Below are positions 18,795-27,821 of a DNA stretch of 64,000 bases, in pieces. How positions within the stretch are numbered: the stretch's first letter is position 1; each line of letters begins with the position of its first letter. The notes below the pieces were generated by a model that worked only from the letters and a program-made list of their open reading frames with translations, was not told the DNA's origin and did not search any database. Both the position numbers and the translations under genes were made by a program. The stretch spans positions 1 through 64,000 of the forward strand of contig NZ_JAALXT010000007.1 of the NCBI RefSeq assembly GCF_011634775.1, in the 5' to 3' direction. The stretch comes from Thalassoroseus pseudoceratinae. Lineage in GTDB: Bacteria; Planctomycetota; Planctomycetia; Planctomycetales; Planctomycetaceae.

Positions 18795-19468
18795 TTAGAA
18801 CTTATTGCGCGCGATCGTCATGTGGCCTCGCTCGCCATCGTAGATGAATCCGCCGCTCATCAAGTTCCCCCGCCATTTCTCGCCGCCACCCCGCTGGCAC
18901 TCCAGAAAGCACCTCATGAACTCTTCGTGGCTCTCAAATTGATTGGCTTTCGTTTCATGCAACGTAGATCTGCCGTTCGTTGAGGAGTTTGGACATTCTT
19001 TTTCAAAATTATCCGAACATATACTTCGATTGTGTATCGATCCACCTTCTGAGCCATTGATGACAGAGTGACGAACGACATCGCAAGAACCAGAAAAGTA
19101 ATCATAACGGCGCCAATGGCGTTCCATTCATCGAGGACGCGGGAGATTGGCAGTTGAATCCTCAAATAGAAAGGCAGGGATCGTATTGTCCTAGCCTTGA
19201 TTCGAATAGGGCTCAACAAGAAGGACGATGCTACGACGGCGAAGCTTTTCTGCCCACTGCTGACGCTGATCAATTCGGTGACAAACGTCCCTTCGGACGA
19301 AAAGGTGATGACGAGGGCCGGAGTGCCATCGGTCGATAGACGCGAGAAATCGTCAGTCATCTCGGAAAACAGAACGGCAGACTTGCACCCTTTGGCCGGG
19401 TGGATGATGCTGAAGATCCGACGCCTAGTATGTTGACCGGTGACCGGATCGCCATTGTATTCCTTCAA
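18795..19468 (-). other. Possible hypothetical membrane protein, probably frameshifted
   Basis: The 770-base gap between two plus-strand genes holds a minus-strand open frame from a TTG at 19468 (GAAGAG just upstream) to 18914. It has one clear membrane segment around I-G-A-V-M-I-T-F-L-V-L-A-M-S. An overlapping frame ending at 18795 holds a more protein-like tail (E-E-F-M-R-C-F-L-E, then G-G-F-I-Y-D-G-E-R-G). Together they could be one protein of about 220 residues with a frameshift near 18990. I recognise no family, and the whole stretch could also be non-coding. Confidence 0.3.
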
Positions 19469-19494
19469 CTCTTCGTCAAGGAGACATTGCTTCG

Positions 19495-20679
19495 ATGACT
19501 CGACTACCTGACCAGACTCTGCTAGCTCGTAGGTGTTCCCGTCGCGACGCCTTGAAGTCTCTCACTAGCGGAGCAATCGCCGCTGGAGCCGGGAAGCTGT
19601 TGTTTGACCGAGCTGCCTTCGCCGAGGAAACCAAGCCGATGAAAGTCCAGCCACGACCCTGGGTACAAGTCCGAGGCATCTATGGCGGGTTCCCAGATGC
19701 GATCTTGAAACGTGGAGAGACTCCCGCGGACTATGGGATCAATGCGATTTGGGTGGGATCGAGCGGTCTGAATCAAGACAAAATCGAACAATACCATCAG
19801 TTGGGGGTTAAAGTATTCGCCGAATTCAACTCCATGCATTTTGCGAGCTACCTGAAAAAGCATCCTGAGGCGGCCCCGATTGGAGCGGACGGTTCACCGT
19901 CACCGGCTCCGCACGGTTGGCAAGGTGTGAGTGCATTCGATGCCGGATATCGCAAAAATCGTATGGATGAATTTCGGCGAGTGTTGGAAACGTATGCAAT
20001 CGATGGGATCTGGTTGGACTATCATCATTCTCACGCGAGTTGGGAACGAGCCGAACCGGACATGCCCGATACCGATTTCTCGCAGGAAGCTTTGAAACAG
20101 TTTCAGCGGAAGACGGGAATCTCCTTGCCGGACTCCGTGCCAGCGGCAGCCGAGAAGTTGCTCGGTCGTCATCGTCGGGCTTGGACACAGTTCCGGTGCG
20201 ACGTGTTTACCGATTGGGTGCGCGAATACCGAGAAATCCTCGAAGCGGTCCGTCCGCAGACGCTGTTGGGAACCTTCCACTGCCCGTGGTCACCTGAGGA
20301 CTACGACGGAGCGATCCGGCATAAGTTGGCCATCGATCTCCCGGCTCAAGCGAAATATCTAGACATCTTTAGCATCATGCCCTACCACGCTCGATTCGGA
20401 CACCCTCAGGACCCGGCGTGGATTGCGAGGCAAACAAAGGAACTGGGGCGATTGCTCAAGTTAAGAGGTGACAGCAGCGAGAAGCAACAAATCTGGCCGA
20501 TTGTTCAACTGGCAGATTGGGGTGAACCCGTTGCCGTGGACCAGGTCTCGACAGTTCTCGATTACGGCACCCGACAGCCTTCGTCTGGTGTGATGGCGTT
20601 TCTTTGGAATGGAATATCGAAAGACTGGGAAAAAGTCGAAGCCCTAGGCCGTTTCTATCGTGGAATCCGTTCTTCGTAG
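19495..20679 (+). CDS. Tat-exported TIM-barrel protein, glycoside-hydrolase-like
   Basis: A 394-residue protein with a twin-arginine signal (S-R-R-D-A-L at 15-20 and a following hydrophobic stretch ending in A-F-A-E). The remainder has the look of a (beta/alpha)8 glycoside hydrolase: successive strands such as G-I-N-A-I-W-V-G, G-V-K-V-F-A-E-F-N and D-G-I-W-L-D-Y-H, the last placing an Asp at a strand end as in many retaining hydrolases. I cannot assign a CAZy family. It is followed 57 bases later by a ceramidase-like gene on the same strand, and the two are likely co-transcribed. A role in glycan breakdown is inferred from the fold and the neighbours. Confidence 0.75.
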   Translation: MTRLPDQTLLARRCSRRDALKSLTSGAIAAGAGKLLFDRAAFAEETKPMKVQPRPWVQVRGIYGGFPDAILKRGETPADYGINAIWVGSSGLNQDKIEQYHQLGVKVFAEFNSMHFASYLKKHPEAAPIGADGSPSPAPHGWQGVSAFDAGYRKNRMDEFRRVLETYAIDGIWLDYHHSHASWERAEPDMPDTDFSQEALKQFQRKTGISLPDSVPAAAEKLLGRHRRAWTQFRCDVFTDWVREYREILEAVRPQTLLGTFHCPWSPEDYDGAIRHKLAIDLPAQAKYLDIFSIMPYHARFGHPQDPAWIARQTKELGRLLKLRGDSSEKQQIWPIVQLADWGEPVAVDQVSTVLDYGTRQPSSGVMAFLWNGISKDWEKVEALGRFYRGIRSS

Positions 20680-20736
20680 TGGTGTGTCCGTGTCCGGCGT
20701 CTATCATTTCCTATTAGTTGACGAAAAGGCGTTTCC

Positions 20737-22176
20737 ATGAATCGTTCGGCTCTGGCTCTGATCGTGCTGTTGTGCGGGTTCGCGGTTTCGTTGGCTACTT
20801 CTGACGCCGAGGCTGGAAAGTTGCGGGCAGGGGCTTCGGCTGTGGATGTTTCGCCACAGCAATTTCCCGTCAGTTTGCGAAGTGGAAAAGCGACGGACGC
20901 GAGTGCGGTGCATGACCCGCTACACGCCCGAGCGATTGTCCTCGACGACGGCAACATAACCATCGCAATCGCCGTTCTCGACGCTCTTGGTGCTCCTCCA
21001 GAAATGCTCAACGAAGCGAAGCAGATCGCCGCGAAGAAGACCGGAATTCCTGTCGAGCAGATGTTGATTTCGTCGACACATACGCATTCGGCACCGCCGT
21101 CCAATCGGACGGAGGGTTCGCCGGGTGATGTGGCATATCGGAAGTTGTTGGTCAAAAGTCTTGCCCAAGTCATCACGGAAGCGTTTGAAAATTTGCAGCC
21201 TGCTTCTGTCGGGATGGCATCACACGATCTTCCAGAGGAAGTGTTCAATCGACGCTGGTTCTTGAAGCCGGGTAAGATGCCTGTGAATCCCTTCGGGAAG
21301 ATGGACCTTGTCAAAATGAATCCCGGTACAAATCCAGCAGTTCTTGATCGTCCTGCGGGCCCGGTCGATCCAGAGCTGATGATTCTGTCGCTTCAAAACG
21401 AAAAGCGAAAGCCGCTTGGACTGCTGGCGAATTACGCTTTGCACTATGTCGGTGGTGTCGAGAAGAAACACGCCTCGTCGGATTACTTTGGAGAGTTTTC
21501 GCGTCTAATGCCGAGCCGTTTGCGGGCTGATTCGGAGTTTGTTGCGATCATGTCGAATGGTGCATCGGGTGATATCAATAACATCCCTTTCCTCGTTAAT
21601 CGCCCGCCGAGAGAGCCGTTTGAACAGATTGGGATTGTTGCCAGAAAAGCTGCTGATGCCGCCTACTTCGCGTACAAAAAGATTGATTCCCACGACAGCA
21701 ATATCATTCTGGGAATGATTGAGCGGAAAGTTGAACTGAAGTATCGGCGGCCAAACGCAGGCGAAGTGGCAGATGCCCGCGAGGTGCTCGCACTCAAGGA
21801 CCCAGATGCCATTGCCCGGCTACCAAAGAATGCGCAGAACTATGCCCGCAAGACGTTGCGGGCATACGAGCGTGACGAGGACTTTCTGACCGTGACCATT
21901 CAAGCGATTCGAATCGGAGAGTTGGCAGTTGTCGGAATTCCGTTTGAAACACTCGTTGAGATCGGCCTGGAAATTAAAGACCGAAGTCCCTTTCCGAAGA
22001 CAATGGTGATTGGTCTGGCTAATGGACGGCATGGCTACTTACCTACGCCCGAACAACATCGACTCGGCGGATATGAAACCTGGCTTGGCACAAACATCGT
22101 CCAAAAAGATGCCTCTGTGATCCTCACCGAGAATCTTCTGAAGATGCTCAATGAACTTGAAAGCTTGAGCAAGTAG
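20737..22176 (+). CDS. Neutral/alkaline ceramidase-like secreted hydrolase
   Basis: A 479-residue protein with a signal peptide (about 1-26). It opens with the A-G-x-S-A-V-D-V-S-P motif of the neutral ceramidase N-terminal domain and contains S-T-H-T-H-S-A-P with His115 and His117, which are zinc ligands in that family, and later S-N-G-A-S-G-D-I-N-N. It lacks the full length and the C-terminal Ig-like domain of true ceramidases (more than 650 residues), so it belongs to the shorter planctomycete-type group that shares the catalytic domain. Ceramide need not be the substrate; hydrolysis of an amide bond in a lipid or glycan is the safe statement. AAGG precedes the ATG by eight bases. Confidence 0.85.
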   Translation: MNRSALALIVLLCGFAVSLATSDAEAGKLRAGASAVDVSPQQFPVSLRSGKATDASAVHDPLHARAIVLDDGNITIAIAVLDALGAPPEMLNEAKQIAAKKTGIPVEQMLISSTHTHSAPPSNRTEGSPGDVAYRKLLVKSLAQVITEAFENLQPASVGMASHDLPEEVFNRRWFLKPGKMPVNPFGKMDLVKMNPGTNPAVLDRPAGPVDPELMILSLQNEKRKPLGLLANYALHYVGGVEKKHASSDYFGEFSRLMPSRLRADSEFVAIMSNGASGDINNIPFLVNRPPREPFEQIGIVARKAADAAYFAYKKIDSHDSNIILGMIERKVELKYRRPNAGEVADAREVLALKDPDAIARLPKNAQNYARKTLRAYERDEDFLTVTIQAIRIGELAVVGIPFETLVEIGLEIKDRSPFPKTMVIGLANGRHGYLPTPEQHRLGGYETWLGTNIVQKDASVILTENLLKMLNELESLSK

Positions 22177-22243
22177 ACTGCGTGATTGGGCATTGTCGAT
22201 CCGCACACTCCAGGCACTGGCCAAGATCAACAACAGCCGTTCC

Positions 22244-23305
22244 TCATTTCCTCTTTAAATTCGCGAGGTAGATCGCGGTGATCGTTTTGCCCGCTGCGTC
22301 TTTCTCGTGACTGGAATACCACGAGACGAGCCCGCTGCCGTCTTGAAGTTCAACAAAGCCAGGATAGGAAGTGTCGCCACCGCTAGGTAATTCGGCGAAT
22401 TCGTGGAGCGTGTCTTCATGCAACCAGTAGAGAATCGTGCGTGTGCCGGCATTGGTGAAGCGACGTCCGCCGACGATCAACTTGTTCCCCCAGCGGGCGA
22501 GGAGCGGGCCACCGATGTATTCGCTCAGAGCTTTGCGCGTCACTTTCTGATACGGCGGAGACGACTGCAAGAGCAGCGCTGGTTCGCGTCCCTGTGTGCG
22601 ACTGATCGCCAGTAGTTCGTCGTTCTTGTGGAACAGAAATGCGGTCTCATTGCCTTTCGTCGTTTGGAGCAGCGAGCAGTATCGCCAGTTGATCCCGTCT
22701 TCGCTCTCCAGCATCGCGGTTTCCATGATGGGGGTCGCGCCGGCTCCGGATTCCGACTCGCTGTAGCCGCGTTTGCGTCGTGCACAGAGGTACGCTTTAC
22801 CGTCGTGCGTCGCGGCCCGCCAAATGTAATGGCCGTAGGTGCCTTCAAGCTGAAACGGTTCCGACCAGGTTGTCCCGTCCGCTGTTTTCACGCCGTAACC
22901 AAGGTGTTTGTTGATGTCGTACCTGTTTCGCGGCAGTTCGCCTTCGCCGGAATACCAAGTGCCTGTGTAAACGAAAAGCTGATCTTTGAACGCAAGAAAA
23001 TGCGGGTCGCGTGTATCTCGTAACGGAACGGAAAATGTGTAGACCTTCTGCCAGGTGCGGGCGTCTTCACTGTTTAGCACGATGATCCGCGATGTCGAAA
23101 ACACCATGTGTCCGTCGGGGCAAGATCGGAAAGTCAACCAGAACTTGCCTTTCCACCGGATCAGATCAGTGAAGGCATTGTGCTCTCCGTTGTGAAACAT
23201 GCGTCTGACATTCTGGACTTCGATCTCTGGTAGTGTCTGATTCTGGCTGAGTGCCGTACTCGCGAGCCCCATCCAGAAAGTTAGAAATAGTATTGTGCGT
23301 TTCAT
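22244..23305 (-). CDS. Secreted BNR/sialidase-like beta-propeller protein
   Basis: A 353-residue protein with a signal peptide (1-20). It has the repeated W-x-x-P-F / T-W-S-E-P layout and the R-x-P/D-P-H pattern of six-bladed beta-propellers related to sialidases, but classical Asp-boxes are weak (D-A-R-T-W and D-G-T-T-W). Phrases such as G-R-E-P-A-L-L fit the same group. I infer a periplasmic or outer glycan-binding or hydrolytic protein rather than a proven sialidase. It is the last gene of a long minus-strand run of exported proteins, 86 bases after the ceramidase-like gene. It converges on the plus-strand ceramidase-like gene with 67 bases between. Confidence 0.75.
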   Translation of the reverse strand: MKRTILFLTFWMGLASTALSQNQTLPEIEVQNVRRMFHNGEHNAFTDLIRWKGKFWLTFRSCPDGHMVFSTSRIIVLNSEDARTWQKVYTFSVPLRDTRDPHFLAFKDQLFVYTGTWYSGEGELPRNRYDINKHLGYGVKTADGTTWSEPFQLEGTYGHYIWRAATHDGKAYLCARRKRGYSESESGAGATPIMETAMLESEDGINWRYCSLLQTTKGNETAFLFHKNDELLAISRTQGREPALLLQSSPPYQKVTRKALSEYIGGPLLARWGNKLIVGGRRFTNAGTRTILYWLHEDTLHEFAELPSGGDTSYPGFVELQDGSGLVSWYSSHEKDAAGKTITAIYLANLKRK

Positions 23306-23391
23306 TGTTTCTTCGACGACTTTTCAAGATTTTTGAGTTCCACCAGCAGAATCGACAGTTCCGTTTCTTCGCAATTCCGGCCGGCCTGTTA

Positions 23392-24768
23392 TCAATGATG
23401 CACTTCTAGGAGTTGCTCCATTGCATCCATCAGGACGTTCTCGACTTTGGGTGCGACGCGTGAAACACGACCGGTCTCATAGCCACCCTGTCCGTAGGCA
23501 ATCTTTGTGCCGATGTAGCCAGGACCGTAATCGCCGTAGGCGGCCATCGTGATAAAGTCGTCTGGACGCATCCGCTGCGCGGCGAGCTGGTATTCGACAA
23601 ACAGTTCGCCCGGCATGTGAAGCACTCGGGCATGTCCAAGCTTCAGACAGCTCAGCGGAATTTGATGGCCCCCATTCATGCGACGGACGAACGTGAGGTC
23701 GCGTGCCGCGCGAAGTCGCTCTCGTTTCGGCTGCTTGTCATCCTGAAGTTTCGCCAGCAGTGCTTCTTCGACCAGCGTGTCTCGCACGGGGAGTGGCACT
23801 TTCTTGACAAACCACTGGACATCTTTCGCGGCGATCGGCGATTTTTTCTGCGATTGCCAGGCCCGTTCCATCCCGTCGGCCAGCCGCTGGGCCAGCAGTG
23901 GTCGTTTCTCTTTGGACCCGTCGTTGTATTTTCCGGCGGCAACGTTTCCACCCGCACCGTTAAAGTGAATATGCGGCAGACCCGACAGCGAATTCTCACG
24001 CATCTCCCGAGCCATCCCGACGAAGTCCCAGTTAACGCCGCCACGACCGTAATAGCTTTGAGGATGCGTGGCGTAATAAGTCAAGACGGCAATCGGTTTG
24101 TCATCATTCCAAAAAGAAACCAACCGGACCAGCGGATCGATCGTGCCTTCCGGCGCATCGCGGGCAGCCGGATTCCGACCGCCGCTACTTTGACGCTGGA
24201 TAGCGACTCGTCCGTCCGGTCCCAGGATTCGCCGATTGGATGCAACTCTCTCGACCTTGCCCGAACCAAGTGCGACGTGCGTGACAGACCGAGCCTTGGC
24301 CAAGGACTGCTTCGCGGCGGCAGACACCCGCTCCATAACTTCGGCGTCAAAGTCTGCGTTGGAGAACTGACGGCTCAGCCCATGCGTGGCGAGCAGTTTT
24401 TCAGTGGCGAAGTCGCTTCCTGGAGCATCATGTTGATGCAGAGCGTGCAGTGCGACGCGAGCGGGCTTCGTTCCGACGGACCTGGCAATCGACCTTCGGA
24501 ATTCATCGTAACTGCCGTTACCAATCCCCACCCAGTCGAATGCACATAGGACGATGGGTTCACCCGCGCCGAGCAGCACGACGCCGCGAGCCGTCAATGG
24601 CGACACGATTTCCATTGCCGGTTGGACGGCCCCGTTACACAGCGGCGAACCAAGGGGCGGTGTCGCGTCTATTTGAAAAACGGCCAGCCGCAAGGGGGCC
24701 TCGTCGGCGCTGGCTGCCTGCAACATCAGCGGTGCAAAAACAAGTAATAGAGTGAAGAGGTATTTCAT
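23392..24768 (-). CDS. Second ceramidase-like secreted hydrolase (variant metal motif)
   Basis: A 458-residue protein. The start at 24768 is chosen because AGGAAG stands six bases upstream and the protein then begins with a clean signal peptide (M-K-Y-L-F-T-L-L-L). Further upstream codons belong to the leader. After I-D-A-T-P-P-L-G the protein follows the ceramidase N-terminal fold, but where the plus-strand paralogue has H-T-H-S this one has H-Q-H-D-A-P (His111 and His113). It also has G-A-G-G-N-V-A-A-G-K-Y-N near the middle, and M-A-A-Y-G-D-Y-G-P-G-Y-I-G towards the end, both seen in this group. It lies in a run of exported degradative genes. Substrate unknown. Confidence 0.82.
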   Translation of the reverse strand: MKYLFTLLLVFAPLMLQAASADEAPLRLAVFQIDATPPLGSPLCNGAVQPAMEIVSPLTARGVVLLGAGEPIVLCAFDWVGIGNGSYDEFRRSIARSVGTKPARVALHALHQHDAPGSDFATEKLLATHGLSRQFSNADFDAEVMERVSAAAKQSLAKARSVTHVALGSGKVERVASNRRILGPDGRVAIQRQSSGGRNPAARDAPEGTIDPLVRLVSFWNDDKPIAVLTYYATHPQSYYGRGGVNWDFVGMAREMRENSLSGLPHIHFNGAGGNVAAGKYNDGSKEKRPLLAQRLADGMERAWQSQKKSPIAAKDVQWFVKKVPLPVRDTLVEEALLAKLQDDKQPKRERLRAARDLTFVRRMNGGHQIPLSCLKLGHARVLHMPGELFVEYQLAAQRMRPDDFITMAAYGDYGPGYIGTKIAYGQGGYETGRVSRVAPKVENVLMDAMEQLLEVHH

Positions 24769-24921
24769 ATGACTTCCTATGATAATCCAACGCATAAGAC
24801 ATTGGGCCGTTGTTGGCGTTCTGCCAATGCCACGTCGGTCAATCCGGCCTCGAACACCAACGCTGCGAAGTGAACCGCTTTCACTTCTCAAGACATTGAT
24901 CCACCCTTGCCCCGAAATGCA

Positions 24922-26058
24922 TCATTTCGACTCGCCTGCGTTTCCGCCTTTCAGGAAATCTTTCTCGCGAATCTGCACGCGGAGCCCGCCCTGCATCGTT
25001 GTGACCCATAGTTGTCCGGGACTGCTTTCGAACACATAGGGGTAGGCCACCCATTTCCTGCCGCGCGGGGTGTTGTGTCGATGCGCGATCACGCTGGGTT
25101 CGGTCCACGTTTTTCCGTGGTCGTCTGAAAACGCTACCGACAACTCTTCGCGATGGTTGCTCACCGGCGTCTCCGACCACCGGTTGTCGCCACCGCTCTT
25201 TGGCCATTCGGTTTTTCCATCAGGGAAGGGGCGATTCCAGACCAACAGCAACCGGCCGCTCTGAAGTCGTTTGAGCAAGCCCGGCGCGCTGCTGGAAGGG
25301 ATGCCCGAGGGCTTGATGACCCGCCAAAATCGGCCGCCGTCATGCGAGTACGCTGACCAGAATTCGCCCCAATTCGTTCGGATCAGCATCCAGAGACGTC
25401 CGTCGGGAAGTTCCGTCAGCGTGGGTTCCGTAACGCCACCGTGATGACCGGACCCGCCGAGGTCAATCAGATTGCTAGCTTTCCATGTTTTCCCGTCGTC
25501 GTCGGAGGAATAGGTCAAAACAGCGTGACGGCCGGGATCGTGCTGCATTTTCATCGCTGTGAAAATCACGCGTCCGCTTTTTGTCTGGATCATGTCGCGG
25601 ACCGCGCCGGACCAGTCCTCATGCATTTTTTGAATGTCTTGCCACGTTTTCCCGTCATCCTGGCTTCGCATCACATACGTCGGTAGCCGAGCCCCCGGTG
25701 CGTCGGTCAGGTCATCGTTCCAAGTCCAATGCCGCTCGTTGAGATTCATAAAGGCGGCGATGATCGTACCATTGGAGGTGCGAAACACGGCCCGCTCGTT
25801 GCTGACCTTGATGTCGTCGCCATCTGGGAAAAGCGGCCGAGGCTCCGACCACGTCTTTCCTTCATCGTGACTGACGTAGCTGGCTGCCGCATCGATCGCC
25901 AGAATCCTTCCGTCTGAGGTTCTCACAAAGGGACCGAGTTTATCGGTTGGAAGAGGTGCGACGCCGGGCGCCAGCCACAATCCCTCATCGGCGAACGCCG
26001 TTGTCAGGAGTAGCCCGCTCAACCCAACAAAAACGAATCCAAGGCCAGTGTGTCTCAT
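24922..26058 (-). CDS. Exo-alpha-sialidase-like protein with Asp-boxes
   Basis: A 378-residue protein with a signal peptide (1-23). At least four Asp-boxes can be read: S-H-D-E-G-K-T-W, S-Q-D-D-G-K-T-W, S-D-D-D-G-K-T-W and S-D-D-H-G-K-T-W. These mark the blades of the sialidase beta-propeller. R-T-S-D-G-R near the start and R-T-N-W-G-E-F later are compatible with the arginine cluster that holds the carboxylate in true sialidases, but this was not confirmed. The gene begins 35 bases after the upstream DUF1501 gene, so the two are probably in one transcript. Confidence 0.85.
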   Translation of the reverse strand: MRHTGLGFVFVGLSGLLLTTAFADEGLWLAPGVAPLPTDKLGPFVRTSDGRILAIDAAASYVSHDEGKTWSEPRPLFPDGDDIKVSNERAVFRTSNGTIIAAFMNLNERHWTWNDDLTDAPGARLPTYVMRSQDDGKTWQDIQKMHEDWSGAVRDMIQTKSGRVIFTAMKMQHDPGRHAVLTYSSDDDGKTWKASNLIDLGGSGHHGGVTEPTLTELPDGRLWMLIRTNWGEFWSAYSHDGGRFWRVIKPSGIPSSSAPGLLKRLQSGRLLLVWNRPFPDGKTEWPKSGGDNRWSETPVSNHREELSVAFSDDHGKTWTEPSVIAHRHNTPRGRKWVAYPYVFESSPGQLWVTTMQGGLRVQIREKDFLKGGNAGESK

Positions 26059-26093
26059 AACGAGCCATCTTTCTCAGTTTCGGGGGCGGCGGA

Positions 26094-27437
26094 TCAGATC
26101 AACTCATGAATCACATCCTGCTGTTCAACGAGGTATTGGGGACGCCCGTTGTGATCCGGAATCGTGACTTGAGCGACGTCAATGCCCAGGTTCTTGTAGA
26201 CTGTCGCAAACACTTCCTGCATGTGAACGGGGCGAGTTGCAGCTTCTTCACCCAAGCGGTTGGTCGAACCGATGACTTGCCCGGTTTTCATGCCGCCCCC
26301 CGCCAGCAAGGCCGCGTGAACTCGTGGCCAATGGTCCCGCCCGGCGCGTTCGTTGATCTTAGGCGTACGGCCGAATTCTCCCCACACCAGGACCGTCACA
26401 TCTTTGTCGAGTCCTCGCTCATGTAGGTCTTGTACCAACGCGGCCACGCCTTGATCCAAGAGGGGCACAACCTTGCGGGCATTTCCGAAGTTGTTTCCGT
26501 GCCAATCGAAATGGGCAAAGCTGCACGTCACGCAGCGGGCTCCCGCCTCCACCAGCCGACGGGCCTGCAGAAAACGTGACATAATGGCTTGATAGCCTTT
26601 GTCGAGCGAGTAATTGAGGACCTTCGGGTTGTCCTGCCCATAGCGAGCGCGGGTTTCCGCGTCTTCCTGTTCCAGATCGAGCGCCGCGACGAGCTTGGAA
26701 GAACTGAGAACGCCCAGGGCCTGTTCCGTAAAGGTGTCATAAAGTCCGGCACCCACGTTTTCATCGGCCACCCGGCGGAACTGGTCCAACTGCGCAAGCA
26801 GCGAGGCTCGGCTGTTGAGCTTGGCAGAACCACCCGCAGCGACGCGCATGTTCTTCATCGACTCGCCATCCGCCCGGAACGGCGCATGAGACATTCCCAG
26901 GAATCCCGAGCCTTTGATGTTCCAGGGATCGTGGGCCATCTTGTGGGAGAGGTCGATGTAAGGCGGCACCGCAGGATCAACGGGACCGAACAGCTTGGAA
27001 AGTGACGCCCCCATCGCAGGCCATCCGCCTTGCGGCTGATTGCTTCGGAAGTGATGCCCAGTACAACACTCGAAGGAATCGTGCCGACCCTCGGCTCCGA
27101 CAAGGGATCGGATCATCGCGAACTTGTCCATCTGGCTCGCAACACGAGGCATCAATTCGCTGATCTGAATACCCGGGATGCTGGTGGCAATCGGATCGAA
27201 TTCGCCACGAACCTCTTTGGGAGCATTCGGCTTGAGATCGAACATATCCTGATGCGGCGGTCCACCGGCCAGGAAAATCATGATCACGGATTTATGCCGC
27301 GTTGACTCGCCCTGCGATTCGGCGGCCAGCAACTGAGGGAGCGACAGTCCGCCCATGGCCAAACCGCCGATTTGCAAGAACGACCTTCGCGGAAGCCCAT
27401 CACAAAGCCGGAGTCTGTTGCCTTCAATCTTCAGCAT
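26094..27437 (-). CDS. Tat-exported DUF1501 protein
   Basis: A 447-residue member of the planctomycete-rich DUF1501 family, which is related to the alkaline-phosphatase/sulfatase fold. It has a twin-arginine signal (L-P-R-R-S-F-L-Q-I-G), then the family's F-L-A-G-G-P-P-H-Q-D-M-F-D-L-K-P and, near the end, V-W-G-E-F-G-R-T-P-K-I-N and R-D-H-W-P. GGGGGG precedes the ATG. DUF1501 genes usually follow a DUF1549/DUF1553 gene; this one does not and instead sits after a sulfatase gene and a 384-base gap. The function of the family is not established; it is generally thought to act on polymers outside the cytoplasm. Confidence 0.9.
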   Translation of the reverse strand: MLKIEGNRLRLCDGLPRRSFLQIGGLAMGGLSLPQLLAAESQGESTRHKSVIMIFLAGGPPHQDMFDLKPNAPKEVRGEFDPIATSIPGIQISELMPRVASQMDKFAMIRSLVGAEGRHDSFECCTGHHFRSNQPQGGWPAMGASLSKLFGPVDPAVPPYIDLSHKMAHDPWNIKGSGFLGMSHAPFRADGESMKNMRVAAGGSAKLNSRASLLAQLDQFRRVADENVGAGLYDTFTEQALGVLSSSKLVAALDLEQEDAETRARYGQDNPKVLNYSLDKGYQAIMSRFLQARRLVEAGARCVTCSFAHFDWHGNNFGNARKVVPLLDQGVAALVQDLHERGLDKDVTVLVWGEFGRTPKINERAGRDHWPRVHAALLAGGGMKTGQVIGSTNRLGEEAATRPVHMQEVFATVYKNLGIDVAQVTIPDHNGRPQYLVEQQDVIHELI

Positions 27438-27821
27438 CGCGGTCCCCCCTTGCAGGCTGCGAGAAATTCGATGCCATTAGCGTATCAAACTGCCGAACGA
27501 GATCAAAACCTGGGTCGATTACCAAATGGATTTCGCTTTGGCATCCAGTAGCGGGACTAGCACGAATTCAACGTTCGTGTCCGTCGTCAACAAGGCGTAA
27601 AGTGGTCCGGTGCAAAGATTCCTCGCCCAAGGCGAATCTAAGATCTGGCAAGTCGATCGGGTTAATCCGCGAACCCATCGCCTGTGAGACGCGGTTAAGA
27701 CGCTACACATATGGTAAACGCGCTCTAGGAATGATTCTCGAAAGACGGCCAGACGTTCACAGTCATTCAATCTCATCAAGTTCTTATTCAAGTCTTGAAC
27801 GGTTACTACATACTTGAGAAG
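27438..27821. other. Intergenic region without a recognisable gene
   Basis: This 384-base gap separates the sulfatase stop from the next DUF1501 start on the minus strand. No coding frame with family motifs, no terminator with a T-run and no clear repeat was seen. It is long enough to hold a promoter for the downstream genes. Confidence 0.5.
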
